In this document: positions 1 through 11,254 of the stretch, in pieces | Layout of the letters: every line of letters starts with the position of its first letter | How positions within the stretch are numbered: position 1 is the stretch's first letter | Assembly: GCA_949752735.1 (NCBI GenBank) | Contig: OX457038.1 | Coordinates: 20,572,012-20,636,011, forward strand | Length of the DNA stretch: 64,000 bases | Source of the DNA: Lumbricus terrestris | Lineage: Eukaryota > Annelida > Clitellata > Crassiclitellata > Lumbricidae | Reading direction: 5' to 3' | The notes under the pieces: model-generated | Seen by the model: the letters and a program-made list of their open reading frames with translations, nothing else | Database searches by the model: none | Told to the model about the DNA's origin: nothing | Translations under genes and position numbers: made by a program

Positions 1-245
1 CTCCCTGTCTCCATGTCTCTCTCCCTGTCCCTCTTCCTGTCCCTCTCCATGTCCTCATGTCCCTTTCTCTGTCGCTCTCCATGTCCCTCTCCATGTTCCT
101 ATCCCTGCTTCTCTCCCTGTCCCCATGTCCCACTCCAGATCCCTATCCCTGTTTCTCTCCCTGTCCCCATGTTCCTCTCCATGTCCCAGGTCCCTATGTC
201 CCTTTTATTGTCCCTCTCCCTGTCCCTCTCCATGTGTCTGCATAT
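1..245. repeat. Pyrimidine-rich minisatellite
   Basis: Degenerate tandem units of about 6-12 bases built from TCCCTG, TCCCTC and TCCATG run to about position 240. All plus-strand frames are open only because the tract is C/T with few A residues, giving Ser/Leu/Pro/Cys-rich translations. No gene is supported. Confidence 0.85.
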
Positions 246-345
246 TTCTGCGCGTGCATTCGTCTCTAAGCCTTTCTGTTTTCTGTGCGTCTGTTTATTT
301 CCGTTGTTATTTATTGTCCGTATATGTTGGTCTGTTTTATCTTAA

Positions 346-1120
346 AGGATAACTCATATGAACAGTGTAGCGGCGCCATGTTATCTTATCTAGATCTATT
401 CTCTATGTCTCTCTACACATCGGTGAATTAGCATCTCGCTATTCCAGATCATTGTACCACGTTTCAACCTCAGTCCCTGCTGGTGAATAGCATTACGGAC
501 ACAATGCACAGCTCGTGACCAACACATAAATTAATGTGCTATGCTTTCCGTCCATAATAATGTCTAGATCTTTATATTGTTTTGCCTTTTATTGTTTTAA
601 AACATTTATAAGCATTAATAGTTCTACAAATCGTAAACTACAAATTTCTAAAGTGCTACTATAAAGCAGGGCACCAGTTTATTTACGAGCGCTGCGTCAT
701 ATCAGAGTGGTTTTCCATAGATCAATGCCCAGTGGAGGTGGTCAGAGTTCGGTTGCCAGAAAGGACAGAAAATAATAGGTTGAGAATTTCCTATAAGGTG
801 GGGGACGAGAGCGTAGAAGGCGGAGGATTGGGCGGATTAGGGTAGGAATTGGGGTGGCTCCCCATTTATTCCTTCAATTAATTAGAGTTAACGGATTTCA
901 AAATCCACTTGATCCTCACTTGAAATCGAGCATGTGCTGGCTTCCATGTCACTGCCTCTGCCACGGTCCACGTCATTTGATGATCGAGCACCGACACCGT
1001 GACATGTTTAATTCTCTAGTTTACATTGGATTTTTATGCAGCGCCTCTATAGAAACCTTGCAGCTCTCAATAGCATATGCTGCGTTTATAGCTTCAGCGG
1101 TTCTACAATATAGTAGGCCT
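346..1120. other. Non-genic stretch with one old interspersed repeat
   Basis: No supported coding sequence. Positions 630-700 contain an old repeat (core AAATTTCTAAAG followed by a GGCACCAG block and GAGCGCTGCG). Related copies lie at 2401-2450 with 2630-2665, and on the minus strand near 26,110-26,215 and 43,195-43,300. I see nothing else in this stretch. Confidence 0.5.
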
Positions 1121-1921
1121 ATGCGCAGCCCAGACCCATCAGCATCATGGCGTTATAAAAGCCATTAGGTTCTGTTGAATGCGTGAAACGAAAAAGGAAA
1201 TAAATTGCAATAAAAATGTCGGATGATGATGCACTCAGTGACCCCTTTTGGGGTTGACTGAAGGTGAAGGTCAGAAGCGACTCATAAAGAAATGGAGAGC
1301 CTGCTCAAAATTAGATTAACGGTTATCCAAGCAGCCATCGCTGGTATTAAAACAAGTCTCATGCACGGGAATTTTATGAAGGACATTAATAGGATCCCAA
1401 ATGAATCTATCTCGCTCATTCGTCTGAAATCAAAACACGAATCCGTGTCCGTCTGCGTTGTGTCCACTCTCTGCGATGCCCTCCATTCCATCACATTTGC
1501 TGTATATTGATGTGTGTGTGTGTGTGTGTGTGTGCGTTTGTATGGGTGCGCGTGCGTGTGTCTTCATGAGAATAGCCTCCCTGCGCCAGAAAAACAATAG
1601 GCGAGAGAAAGTCATCAAAAAGACGTTAGGCACAAAATAGATGAGAAATGTTTTTGCGAATAACATTCACAGACACATGCAATATAACGCGCTACTTCGC
1701 TTTTCACAGACATCTCAAGTTCAAGTAACATTGAATTCGAAATTTTCAAAGCATATTATTATTAGCAAAAAATCGTAGATTTCTACAGCGCATCCTCTCG
1801 AAAAAGTAGGCCTAATCTCAGTTGCTCTTTGTACAAGACTAAATGATGTGGTTGAATATTAAAGAGAAGAGTAATTTCCCAGTAGTTATAGCAGTATACA
1901 GAGAAAGTTGTACATACACTG

Positions 1922-1981
<60 letters not shown>

Positions 1982-2205
1982 GCACACACACAAACACACA
2001 CAGTAGTTATAGCAGTATACAGAGAAAGTCGTACATACGAAAGACGCTAGGCACAAAGTACGTAGGCTATACGTGGTAGCACCACCGCACAGCGGGTCCT
2101 CATTGGTGAGTTTAATAGCAACCACTCTGATAGCTATTTCCTTTTGCATTTCACGCATTCAATAGCTTCTATAACGCCATGATGACGATGGGTCTGGGCT
2201 GCGCG
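1121..2205. repeat. Inverted-repeat-flanked, microsatellite-rich segment
   Basis: The sequence at 1121-1205 (GCGCAGCCCAGACCCATC, then CATCATGGCGTTATA and GAATGCGTGAAA) reappears in reverse complement at about 2135-2205. Between them are a (GT)n tract near 1510-1535, a (CA)n tract at 1924-1981 and two direct copies of a block of about 35 bp (AGTAGTTATAGCAGTATACA) on either side of the (CA)n tract. This could be a decayed non-autonomous transposon; no target duplication was identified. Confidence 0.5.
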
Positions 2206-2625
2206 TATAAGCATGAAAGGGTCGCCAGCGGATGACTCAAGCAATGGTGACGTTGAACCGTCCAACGCACTCAGACTAAAATAGGTTAAGCAGCGTCGAT
2301 ATGCAAATGGAATGTGACGACGTTTCAGACGACATCATCGGTCGACTGTATACGTGGTAGCACCATCGCACAGCGGGTCCTCATTGGTGAGTTTAATAGC
2401 AATCGTAAACTCCAAATTTCTATAGCGCCACTTGAGGCCAAGCATAGGGCATCAGCAGTGCTAAAAGTGTGGAAAAAGAAGTGCCTGGACGCCCCTTATC
2501 TTTCCAATACAAGTCCCTGGACGCCCCTTACCTTTCTAGTCATTGCTAGCCAATAAGTGGCTGGACGGCGCTCAGATTTTAAAATAAGTGCATGGACGCC
2601 GTCCATGACCGTCCAGCCACACTTT
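2068..2625. repeat. Local duplication and GGACGCC repeat block
   Basis: A block of about 55 bp (GGTAGCACCACCGCACAGCG and onward) at 2068-2122 is repeated at 2347-2402. From 2480 to 2625 the motif CTGGACG occurs repeatedly, ending in an imperfect palindrome. Part of it (2556-2625) is similar in reverse complement to 37,804-37,870. The ORF across 2314-2556 is an accident of these repeats. Confidence 0.45.
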
Positions 2626-3918
2626 AAGCCCTGGGCATCAGCTTATTCATGAGCGGTGCACGAAATGATCCGTCGAAATTACGCAGAAGACCAATCTATC
2701 CGACCGCTGACCATGCAGGCGCAGACATGTGGTAAGACTTAGTGTCGACTTCGCTTAAATATTCAGCACTAGCAATAATCACATATATAATTATTAATAT
2801 ACATGTATAATTATATAATTATGAATATATTATATATAAAATTATTAATATATAATTATGAATATATAATTATATATATATATTATGAAAGCATGAATTA
2901 AGTGCTCATGCAGTTTAGGCAGGGTTTCGTTCATGGAGTAGGCCTATAGATCTACTAAAGAGTATTTTTGCATAGTAACCTTCAGAATCATCGGCCATGC
3001 AATACCCTACAAAGCTCTTCAATTCGTTACTTCAATTTCACCTCAATCTCTGTTATTGTAAGAAGATGCATTTAAAAGCTGAACGAATAAAGGTTTCTTG
3101 TATTCAATTGACTGGATGGGCAGCAGTGTCTTCTTACTCTTTGCATATTATTCAAATAAAATTCATGTGAAATGATAATTATGTTATATTCATTCACATT
3201 ATATTATAGTTTGACCTGCATTAGTTATAGAATAACTGCCATATAATGAATGATGCGAATGTTGTTCTGTCGTCTCAGTTCCAGTCCATGATGGCGCCTG
3301 AAGATACTTTGAAACAAACCAGACGACACACGGATGTCGATCCCTGCAGCCAGAAAATCCATAACATGTAATATTATTTATAAGGACGTCTCACTTCGCG
3401 GTTGAAGTATATCATCTCGCATGCCGAACCAATGTGTTTGTGTGTATGTGTGCAAGACACGAGTACATGCATGTATGCACATAAAATGTCATGCATACAT
3501 TTGCAACACATCAAATTATACGACAGTTAGATCTATCGTTCTCTGGAAATTGGGTAATTTCTCGCTGTGCATGGGTGCCATGATCATGGAGTCATGGACA
3601 GTTTTTATAGCCAGATCAAACTGGGAAGAGGAAAGAGGAAAGTGGAAAGACTTAGAAGGCGATCAAAACGAGAACATATAATTATATACATATATATACA
3701 TGAAGGATTTGTGAGATAAATGAGGGATTATGTTGGGTTGCCGTAGTTGGAGGTTGGGGTCAAAAGATATGAAATAAGCGAAATGGAAATTTGTCTGAAA
3801 CTTTGCCACATGTCGAATATTTTGTTCTCATGGGATGACTGGCAGTTCAACGATTCACTTTCAAGAGCAACTCAACAGCTTTCCGTAAATATGGTAGTGG
3901 TAGACCAGGAGAAGGACG
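2626..3918. other. Non-genic, AT-rich stretch
   Basis: AT-rich, with near-palindromic TATATAATTA tracts at 2780-2885. The 86-codon and 190-codon ORFs that begin in this area show no recognisable domain, and the longer one is mostly microsatellite. No gene is supported. Confidence 0.5.
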
Positions 3919-3927
3919 ATGGTGTTC

Positions 3928-3928
3928 G

Positions 3929-3986
<58 letters not shown>

Positions 3987-4111
3987 GGTGGTGGTGGTGG
4001 TGGTGGTGGTGGTGGTGGTGGTGGTGGTGATAATGATGATGATGATGGTGGTGGTGGTGGTGGTGGTGATGATGATGATGATGATGATGATGATGGTGAT
4101 GGTGGTGGTGG

Positions 4112-4152
<41 letters not shown>

Positions 4153-4171
4153 GGGGTGGTGGTGGTGGTGG

Positions 4172-4267
<96 letters not shown>

Positions 4268-4275
4268 CGACGACG
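3928..4275. repeat. GAT/GGT mosaic trinucleotide repeat
   Basis: About 350 bp alternate between pure (GAT)n blocks and pure (GGT)n blocks, with few interruptions. Because the period is three, all frames are open: Asp/Gly, Met/Val, His, Ile/Thr and Ser/Pro homopolymers. I treat the long ORFs here as artefacts of the microsatellite. Confidence 0.97.
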
Positions 4276-4369
4276 ATGAAATGGTGATCTTGATGACAAT
4301 CAAAATCATCATTGTCTGAAGATGTGCTCAGCATCTTTCACGAATTAGTCCACGTTAGCTACATCGGTA

Positions 4370-4600
4370 AGAGCTGGTGGCCGTGCGTCTGTGGAAGAGA
4401 GCGTGATGGTCGCGGTTCGATTCCCGAAGGTGGCTATTTCAGAGATTTAAAAATCTCTGGCTAGCACGGTCCGTCCACGGGGACCTAAATGGCGTGGCGT
4501 CCATTCAAACGGGCGAGCGGTGGTGAAGGATCTCACCCTCAGGGTCGAGGCCATAAGACAGCCGCTATATAAAAATCCGATTACATTTACATTTACATTT
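4370..4600 (+). mobile_element. tRNA-derived SINE
   Basis: A canonical pol III B box (GGTTCGATTCC, 4414-4424) lies about 40 bases into the element. A body of about 150 bp with a short hairpin (AGAGATTTAAAAATCTCT) follows, and a simple tail of ACATTT repeats ends near 4600. The A box is poorly conserved. The family differs from the SINE at 62,702. No clear target duplication was found. Confidence 0.65.
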
Positions 4601-5410
4601 CACGACAGGCTTGACAGCCACATACATGTACTTACGATCAGATCATTTGCAGATGACACATCAGAAAGGACGTGGCTAGATGGGAACATTAGGGTCTAGA
4701 GTAGAGCACATGCACTATCGCGCAAAAGAGGCAAACGTGGCAATCTGCTTTGGTCATTTCAAATGACACATTGCAAATAATCACTTTTTGTTTAAAAAAA
4801 GAATTCCGCTGAGCGCAACTTATGATGTCTTCGATCGATTTCTACTCCTTTCCAGGGTATACAGTGTTTGACTAAAAGAACTCGAAATATAGGCTACATT
4901 TAAAGGACTTTCAGGTTACGACATGCATGATGATGAGATTGAGTTTCTTCCGTATGTTGCTCAAATAGATTCCATGTTTTAATCTTCCGCACTAAGTAAT
5001 GTATAGCTTTCGGTTCGGACATTTTGGGTAGAATAATTTATTATGTGTATTGTATAGGTTCATGTAGGCCTATTCAACTACAGTAAGCTGTAGACGATCG
5101 AGTAGGCCTATTAAAAAGCATTATATTCTAATGTCGTTTCAATTCAAACCAATTCAGTATTTTTAGGGGTTCTATTCAGTTCTTTTCATATTTTCTCAAT
5201 CGATGAGTTGAAGCTGTGCTAAATGTTCTATAGATGTTGAACGTGTTTAATTTAGTATTTTGAGTCGATTGATTTGGCATATAATTTAGAATTTAACGTC
5301 CATATGTTTAGTTACGTTGATTCTCACCAATGCATTAGCGCCATAGAGTTAAGAAAATACTATTTTCGCTCATGCATACGTAGACCTATTTAACTATATA
5401 TCGTACAACT
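4601..5410. other. Non-genic stretch
   Basis: AT-rich and unremarkable, with several TAGGCCTA palindromes and no ORF worth calling. Confidence 0.5.
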
Positions 5411-5945
5411 AGATGTTTTACCCGGCGTTGCCCGGGAAATTTGTGGTTTTTAACACTACTCCACCATCGTTGACCGCTAAATTTGGGGTTTTCGCCAACC
5501 CTCCACCCAACCCCGCTTTCCCAAAAAGCCAAACGTGATCCACCCTTACGGGGCGCTGTGGAAATTATTACTGGGCAAGTATGACGTCGTGCCGACTGTA
5601 GACTCTTAACTGATTATTGATGAAATCTGTGTTAAAATGCTATTGATGAAATCTGTCTTAAAACGCCAATAACTCGATTTCTAAAGTGAAATTTAGGGTT
5701 TTAAAGACTACTCCACTGTGGTGCCCATCGTTGAACGCTAAATTTAGGGTTTTCGCCAACCCTCCACCTCACCCCGTTTACCCAAAAATCCAAACGTGAC
5801 CCACTCTTGCGGGGCGCTGCCGAAATTATTACTGGGCAAGTATGACGTCATGCCGACTGTATACTCTTAGCTAGATCGTAACGTGAGCGATTATAGATGA
5901 AATCTGTCTTAAAACGCTAATAAATCGATTTCTAAAATGAATTAA
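5411..5945. repeat. Tandem duplication of about 255 bp with CCGGCGTTGCCCGG end
   Basis: A segment beginning near 5446 (ACTACTCCAC, then TTCGCCAACCCTCCACC, GGGGCGCTG and ATTATTACTGGGCAAG) repeats from about 5699. The copies are similar but not identical. Just upstream sits the palindrome CCCGGCGTTGCCCGGG (5422-5437), a sequence often seen at the edge of animal repeats. It is probably a mobile-element remnant of unassigned class. Confidence 0.6.
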
Positions 5946-6401
5946 AAGCTGAAAATAGTCAATATGACCTTAAAGTTTGGGTAAGAATCAATTGGATATT
6001 TTTTTTAAACCGACGCTCTGTCATTTCCGAGCTTATTTTGGCGCGAAGAGTAAAAATCCGGACATACAAATAAACAAACATATGGAAGGACAAACTTTGA
6101 GAAATATATTAGAGATAAGAAACCTTGTAGCCTCGATATTTATGACCGAGCAAACCTTCCTCGTCCCTTGACTCGTACAGCGTAGATGGCAGTCAATCTC
6201 CCGTCTTCGGTCGCTGAGACCTGAGGGACGCCTGAGGTCTAACCGGACACGTGACTGGCATCTGATGAAGGAAGCAAGTAAGTGAAGATGAGATAAATCC
6301 TCGTGCATGACAGCTGAAAATGAAGGAGTGCTTAGAGGCAGTTTGCAGTTGTACAGTGGACTTGAGTTTTGTCTTTAGGTTAGGCCTATAGTCTGGTCGC
6401 C

Positions 6402-6749
6402 GGTGTCGCGTGACAGAGTCTCCCCCTAAAAGTCTCCCCCGAGACTTTATTTCGAAAACAGATTCTTCCCGGGATCTGTTCCAGAATAAATTCACCTCTG
6501 GAGAGTATATTCTGAAATAAAATCTCCGTGGGGAAGAGAATATTTACTCCGTCGACGAAATAAATGGACCACAGCTATACAACATTTAAGGATGAGCAGG
6601 TTACACCGTTAGTTTACATTGCTAAATTATAGAGTATGAACATATATTATACATAGACTATCTACTTTTACATGGAATTTTTTTCCCAATACAGAGTTTC
6701 AGCCAGTGGAGATTCTGTTTCGGGGGAGAGTTCATTATATTGTGACACC
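6402..6749. mobile_element. MITE-like element with GGTGTC...CCCCC ends
   Basis: The left end reads GGTGTCGCGTGACAGAGTCT then CCCCC. The right end in reverse complement reads GGTGTCAC, then a tract leading to CTCTCCCCC. The ends resemble those of the element at 11,796-12,259. No target duplication is clear, so the class is unassigned. Confidence 0.45.
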
Positions 6750-6774
6750 GGCCGCTGAGTTCGGGTATCTTATT

Positions 6775-6931
6775 CAGTGGCGGCGCTAGGGGGCTAGAGG
6801 GCCAAGCTCCCTACAGAAGGCCATCCGGGTTTTTCTACATGCAAAACTGATTTTCGGCCTAATGACTAAAAAAGGCCGAAAATTTTGTCGGATGAAAATG
6901 GAATGAAACTGAAATCATAGCGCCGCTACTG
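6775..6931. mobile_element. hAT-type MITE, CAGTGGCGGCGC family
   Basis: Starts CAGTGGCGGCGCTAGGGGG and ends AGCGCCGCTACTG. The flanking 8-mers ATCTTATT (6767-6774) and GTCTTATT (6932-6939) match at 7 of 8 positions, as expected for a hAT target duplication. Interior text such as ATGACTAAAAAAGGCC is shared with the copies at 9587 and 27,970. It is non-coding and needs a transposase in trans. Confidence 0.8.
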
Positions 6932-7050
6932 GTCTTATTAAGTTCAAGGGTCAACTGCAGAATATATCCTGCGAATGCTTTCACTCGAAGACCCGTCATC
7001 ACCTGGTCACCACAGTGGGTCAACGTTTGACCCACGTAGGTAAACGCTTG
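6911..7050. repeat. Segmental duplication, copy 1
   Basis: About 130 bp, from the right end of the hAT MITE through GTTCAAGGGTCAACTGCAG to the first minisatellite unit, is repeated nearly identically at 7667-7805. Carrying a MITE terminus across shows that the duplication followed the MITE insertion. Confidence 0.85.
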
Positions 7051-7244
7051 ACCCACGTAGGTCAACGTTTGACCCACGTAGTTCAACGTTTGACCCACGT
7101 AGGTCAACGTTTGACCCACGTAGGTCAACGTTTGACCCACGTAGGTCAACGCTTGACCCACGTAGGTAAACGCTTACCCACGTAGGTAAACGCTTGACCC
7201 ACGTAGGTAAACTTTTGACCCACGTAGGTCAACGCTTGACCTAC
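7018..7244. repeat. 21-bp minisatellite (GTCAACGTTTGACCCACGTAG)n
   Basis: Ten to eleven tandem units carry scattered substitutions, such as GTAAACGCTTGACC variants. Each unit is partly palindromic (GGTCAACGTTTGACC). A shorter array of the same unit occurs at 7766-7815. It has no spacer/repeat architecture, so it is not CRISPR-like. Confidence 0.95.
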
Positions 7245-7660
7245 GCCTATGCATGACTCAAGAAACACACTTCCTCATTGCAGCATAGCCGATATCGTCG
7301 GTTCGTTCAGTAGTTGCCATGTCGTCTTATTCGCTATCGTCGCCAATCTCTTGTGGTCGACGGCATCTGGAAAGAGTTGCTTTCATTCTGTCAATGATTG
7401 TCTCTGTCATTTCTATTTCTAAGTCGGTTTAAATATGTTTTCCCACCAAATTATTGTCATTGCGTCAAATTGTTTCTGCGACGAATAATTGCTCTGTCGT
7501 TGCCTGCAACGGTCATCTACTCATCTCGTCTTCGTGACGATAGACGCGGTCACGTGACACGTGGGATTCGATGCAAGACTCTTGCGTTCGGCCTGTGAAG
7601 CAAATTTAGGTTAAGCAGCCATCAGATGCAGAAAATCCACCAGGCGGCCAGGCAGGCAGG
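7245..7660. other. Non-genic stretch
   Basis: No coding sequence supported; a short 66-codon ORF here has no recognisable features. Confidence 0.5.
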
Positions 7661-7666
7661 CAGAAA

Positions 7667-7880
7667 TCCTAGCGCCGCGACTGGTCTTATTAAGTTCAAG
7701 GGTCAACTGCAGAATATATCCTGCGAATGCTTTCACTCGAAGACCCGTCATCACCTGGTCACCACAGTGGGTCAACGTTTGACCCACGTAGGTAAACGTT
7801 TGACCCACGTAGGTCAGGCAGGCATGCACGCAAGCAGGCATGCAGGCAGGCAGGCAGACACGTAGGCAAACAGGCAGTGG
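7667..7880. repeat. Segmental duplication, copy 2, and AGGC microsatellite
   Basis: 7667-7805 duplicates 6911-7050, including a MITE right end (TAGCGCCGCGACTG) and two to three 21-bp minisatellite units. It runs into an imperfect (AGGC)n tract from about 7813 to 7877. Confidence 0.85.
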
Positions 7881-8210
7881 GACGTCTAGGCTCTAGAGGA
7901 CCTCACCTGGTGATAGAAACAGACACATCTCGTGACGCTACGCCATCATTGATAGCATTAAAACGAATAATTGTCGCAGTGATATACGCCACTATTCCAT
8001 GGAATCACAAAGCGGACGTTAGGCTAAAGTGATTAATGTCTTGTTTCTATTTCAACCGTCTTCACCTACATCCATCAACATCCGGGTTCTGTCGTATTTG
8101 TTGCCCTCTCACTGAGAGCAGGAACACATTCGAAACAAATGAACACCAGTAAATCTCAGTTAGATTTGGACGACCAACCATAAAGCGCATCATGCGAAAG
8201 CCATTAAGCA

Positions 8211-8335
8211 GTGGCGGCGCCAGGACTTCAGGTTTGGGAGCTAAAACCTTCCCAGAGGCGTATCTAGAACGTTTTCCTTGGGGATACCCATGTTGCAAGC
8301 GCCGAAGGCGTCGAACGCTCCCCCAGCGGGGTTTT
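8211..8335. mobile_element. Truncated hAT-type MITE of the CAGTGGCGGCGC family
   Basis: CAGTGGCGGCGCCAGGACTT matches, in inverted orientation, the right end of the family copies at 9587 and 27,970. The opposite terminus is not found, so the copy is truncated or rearranged. Confidence 0.55.
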
Positions 8336-9586
8336 GGGTGGAGCCTCAGAAACCAGGGCATTTTAGCTGTTGACATCGACTAGATCACGTTTCAGGCCCT
8401 TGTTTGCTATAGCTGTTTATGAACGATAAAGTCATGAAGATTTCAAGAAATCGTTTTGCAAATCGTAGACTAGCAGGATAACAAAGTCAAAGTTTTATTT
8501 TAAGAGGAACAGCTAGGTTTCGTCTTTACCATAATCCATAGCCATAAAGTTTTAAAAGCTTCATTACTGTGACTAACAAATGTTATAGCGCCATCGTTTA
8601 TTAAGCAAAGCATCAGCCAACGGTACGCCAAAATCACTCCGCAATTAAACCTGTACCTGTATATATACAGGGTGCGCCCAAAAAAAGAACCCCCTTGGTT
8701 TTTTGCCAATATTTTGGCCAGAAGTAAGAATTTCGAAATGAAATTTTACAGTCCTAGAGACAATTCATATTTTCCCATACCACTCATCATTTTGTTCGAT
8801 TGTACCCAGTTTCAGCCCAATTGAAAAAGGTTAAGCCTTGCCACCGGCACAAAATGTTTTACAATAAGTAAGTAAGTATATTCTTTAATGTACCAGCTGC
8901 AAAACGCACTCTTGTTTAAAAGCATATAAAAAAATGACGCATAAAACAAATACAAGACAAATCAGGCAACCATCAACGGCGCCAATCATAATAGCAATTA
9001 TAACCTTTGTAAAGATATGCAAATTTTCTAGAAATTGGTAATACGGGAACCCATGATGGGGAATTGGGGAGAAAGCTTAATTATTTCATGATGATTAGCT
9101 TCTTTTACGAGCTTTTGCATGTGCCTGACGATATTATTTTATTTTGTGGAATTTTACTGCACTGTGGTCAGACGTTGATTTATGTGAAGTTGCAGTGTGC
9201 AATGAAATCTTTTCTGTGGGATCTTAAGAAAGACTAGTTTGCTGAATCCCAACTCTTGATATTCTCACCCAATCTGTGTGTGTTTTAAATTGTTTAGTGA
9301 ACATGGATTAACTATTTTTGACAAGCGATGACAAGCTATATGATTTGTTGGTAGCCAATAATTATATAATTGCCAGCCAACGGAATTTATACAAACGGAG
9401 ATGTTCTGCGTGTGTTCGATTATCTTAAATTGATCCAAATGTAGGCTACATGTTAATGAAACGATTCCAGAAATATACACTAGCAGCAGTGGGAAACGAT
9501 GGGATAAGTTTGGAATTGTCGAACAATGAAAGAAGAAGAGCAAGACCAAGATCCTGGGTATCTCCGACAATAATTTATAGTCATGC

Positions 9587-9789
9587 CAGTGGCGGCGCTA
9601 GGGGGCTAGGGGAGCTAAGCCCCCTAAAAAAGGCCATCCTTTCGACCGAATGACTAAAAAAGGTCGTCAGAAATTTTTGCGAATGAAAATAGACAACTTA
9701 AAAAGGTCTTCAGAAATTCTGGCGGATGAAAATGGACAATTTCCTCCGCGAGGGTTCAGCTCCCCCAAAAATGAAATCCTGGCGCCGCC
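9587..9789. mobile_element. hAT-type MITE, CAGTGGCGGCGC family, nested
   Basis: Left end CAGTGGCGGCGCTAGGGGG, right end TCCTGGCGCCGCC. The right tip seems to have lost the final ACTG. Flanks AGTCATGC and AGTCATGT agree at 7 of 8 positions. The interior contains the family words AATGACTAAAAAAGG and AGAAATT. Confidence 0.75.
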
Positions 9790-10105
9790 AGTCATGTTGA
9801 CACATTCAATGCCTTGTCTTTATGTCAAGGCTTAATTGGCTTTTAGAAGCGGTGTCTGCTGCGGATGCACCTTTAAATGGTCTGCAGTTCTGGACTGATC
9901 TCCATACGACTGATTTAGGTGCCGTAGGAGCTGCAGTTACTGTCCTTAGACGTTTATGATATCTTGCAGAAGAAATTGCGCCATTCGTATTGTTCTTAAA
10001 CTTGGTTTCTGTATTGGAAAAAGCTACAAACAAATCGCTCGCCAACTTCTGACAGTGAGGCAAACAGAACCACTGGAAATTCCAGTTTCAGTACAGGTAG
10101 GCTAT

Positions 10106-10347
10106 CAGCGGCGCCCGCAGGATTTTCTTCTTGTACGCACAGAAATTTTCGATGGAGGGGGAACAGGGAAAAAAATTTCGTCAAAGTCGCCGAAAAAACT
10201 GATGACCTTTTTTTCTTTTTTTTTTAGTGATCGACCGAAATTTTCCAAAAAAATACCTTTTCCATCCGCCAAAAAAACTGATGACCTTTTTTTTAGTCAT
10301 CGCGCTGTACGCACTTGCGTACGTGCGTACGCCTGCGGGCGCCGCTG
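10106..10347. mobile_element. hAT-type MITE, divergent CAGCGGCGCCCGC variant
   Basis: Ends CAGCGGCGCCCGCAGG and, inverted, CAGCGGCGCCCGCAGG. It is bounded by a perfect 8-bp target duplication TAGGCTAT (10,098-10,105 and 10,348-10,355). Interior GATGACCTTTTTTT tracts relate it to the CAGTGGCGGCGC family. Confidence 0.88.
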
Positions 10348-11038
10348 TAGGCTATAATTTCCGCAGTTGAAATGCATCCACACGACAGATTCATTTGATT
10401 ATACCAAAAATTAAATACTTATTGTTCAACCTAGCCTACTTAATATTGAAAGCGATTGGCTAAGCATGGGCTACAGTACTATACCAGCACAATGGAAAGC
10501 TTGTGAGAATTTCTAGCAAGCAGCCTTATATTTGTTCATGTATATGAAAAAAGCGACTAAAATGATAATAAACTTTGTAAATACAATCATAAACTGCCAT
10601 AAAGGATAAATATCAGGGACAGTTTTTATTCTACAGGCGGTTGAACCAAATTTCCAGATTTTAAGCAGCCTACTAATGAAACTTTTAAAGCAGTAAACAT
10701 GTAACACTGTAGATTCTGTAAGTCGTGTGCAATTGTGCATGGGAGGAATTGCAATGGCAGTTTGTGCAGTGTGTTACACTTGTCTGTTGATACTAGTTTC
10801 ATATTCTGACCAATGCATAATGCCAACACATTAGTTTTTCTTGTATACTTGCAAACCCGCAATTTGTATTTTCAACCGAAAAATAGAGGTTATTGTTAAA
10901 ACTTCATCGTGCTGGTGGCAAGGCTTAACTTGAATATAAAATCCTAACATTTGGTTTTTTAGACTCGTCTAGCTGTATGAGACCCATGGGAAAATGTCCG
11001 GGAGAAAATAATTTTAAATTTTTTTAGCACCCTAGTAT

Positions 11039-11246
11039 CAGGGCTGTTTTTAAGGAATTTTTAGAACTGCACAACTCCTTCTTTCCTTTCCCATCATCCA
11101 TGGCAAATTACTTCCAATCGGAGGACAATGACCTTTTTAAACTAGTTTTAACTGTAGGCCTACAGAAGTGCTTCTACAACTGCACAAATCCATTTAGAAC
11201 TGCACATTTTGTGTACAACTGGCAACTGCACGTTGAAAAAGCCCTG
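11039..11246. mobile_element. hAT-type MITE, CAGGGCTGTTTTTAA family
   Basis: Begins CAGGGCTGTTTTTAAGGAAT and ends TTGAAAAAGCCCTG, with a perfect 8-bp duplication CCTAGTAT (11,031-11,038 and 11,247-11,254). A shorter second copy is at 29,069-29,204. The insertion site is the right tip of the mariner-like composite. Confidence 0.9.
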
Positions 11247-11254
11247 CCTAGTAT

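Larger units (their letters stand above)
8668..11035. mobile_element. Mariner-like composite with long inverted ends
   Basis: The left end is TA then CAGGGTGCGCCCAAAAAAAG. The right end in reverse complement is TA then CTAGGGTGCTAAAAAAATTT. Similarity between the arms resumes further in: GTTAAGCCTTGCCACC lies near 8830 and, inverted, near 10,914-10,929. TA-flanked ends with GGGTGC resemble Tc1/mariner termini, though arms of about 200 bp are unusually long. No transposase ORF survives. Two hAT MITEs are nested inside (9587 and 10,106), and a third is inserted at the right tip. Confidence 0.55.

Noticed and set aside
3747..4319. 190-codon ORF rich in Asp and Gly, with His, Ile/Thr and Ser/Pro ORFs on the other frames
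   Set aside because: The frames are open only because the sequence is a period-3 microsatellite; nothing outside the repeat looks coding.
7018..7244. Possible CRISPR-like array
   Set aside because: Units are directly adjacent with no unique spacers, and the DNA is eukaryotic. It is a minisatellite.
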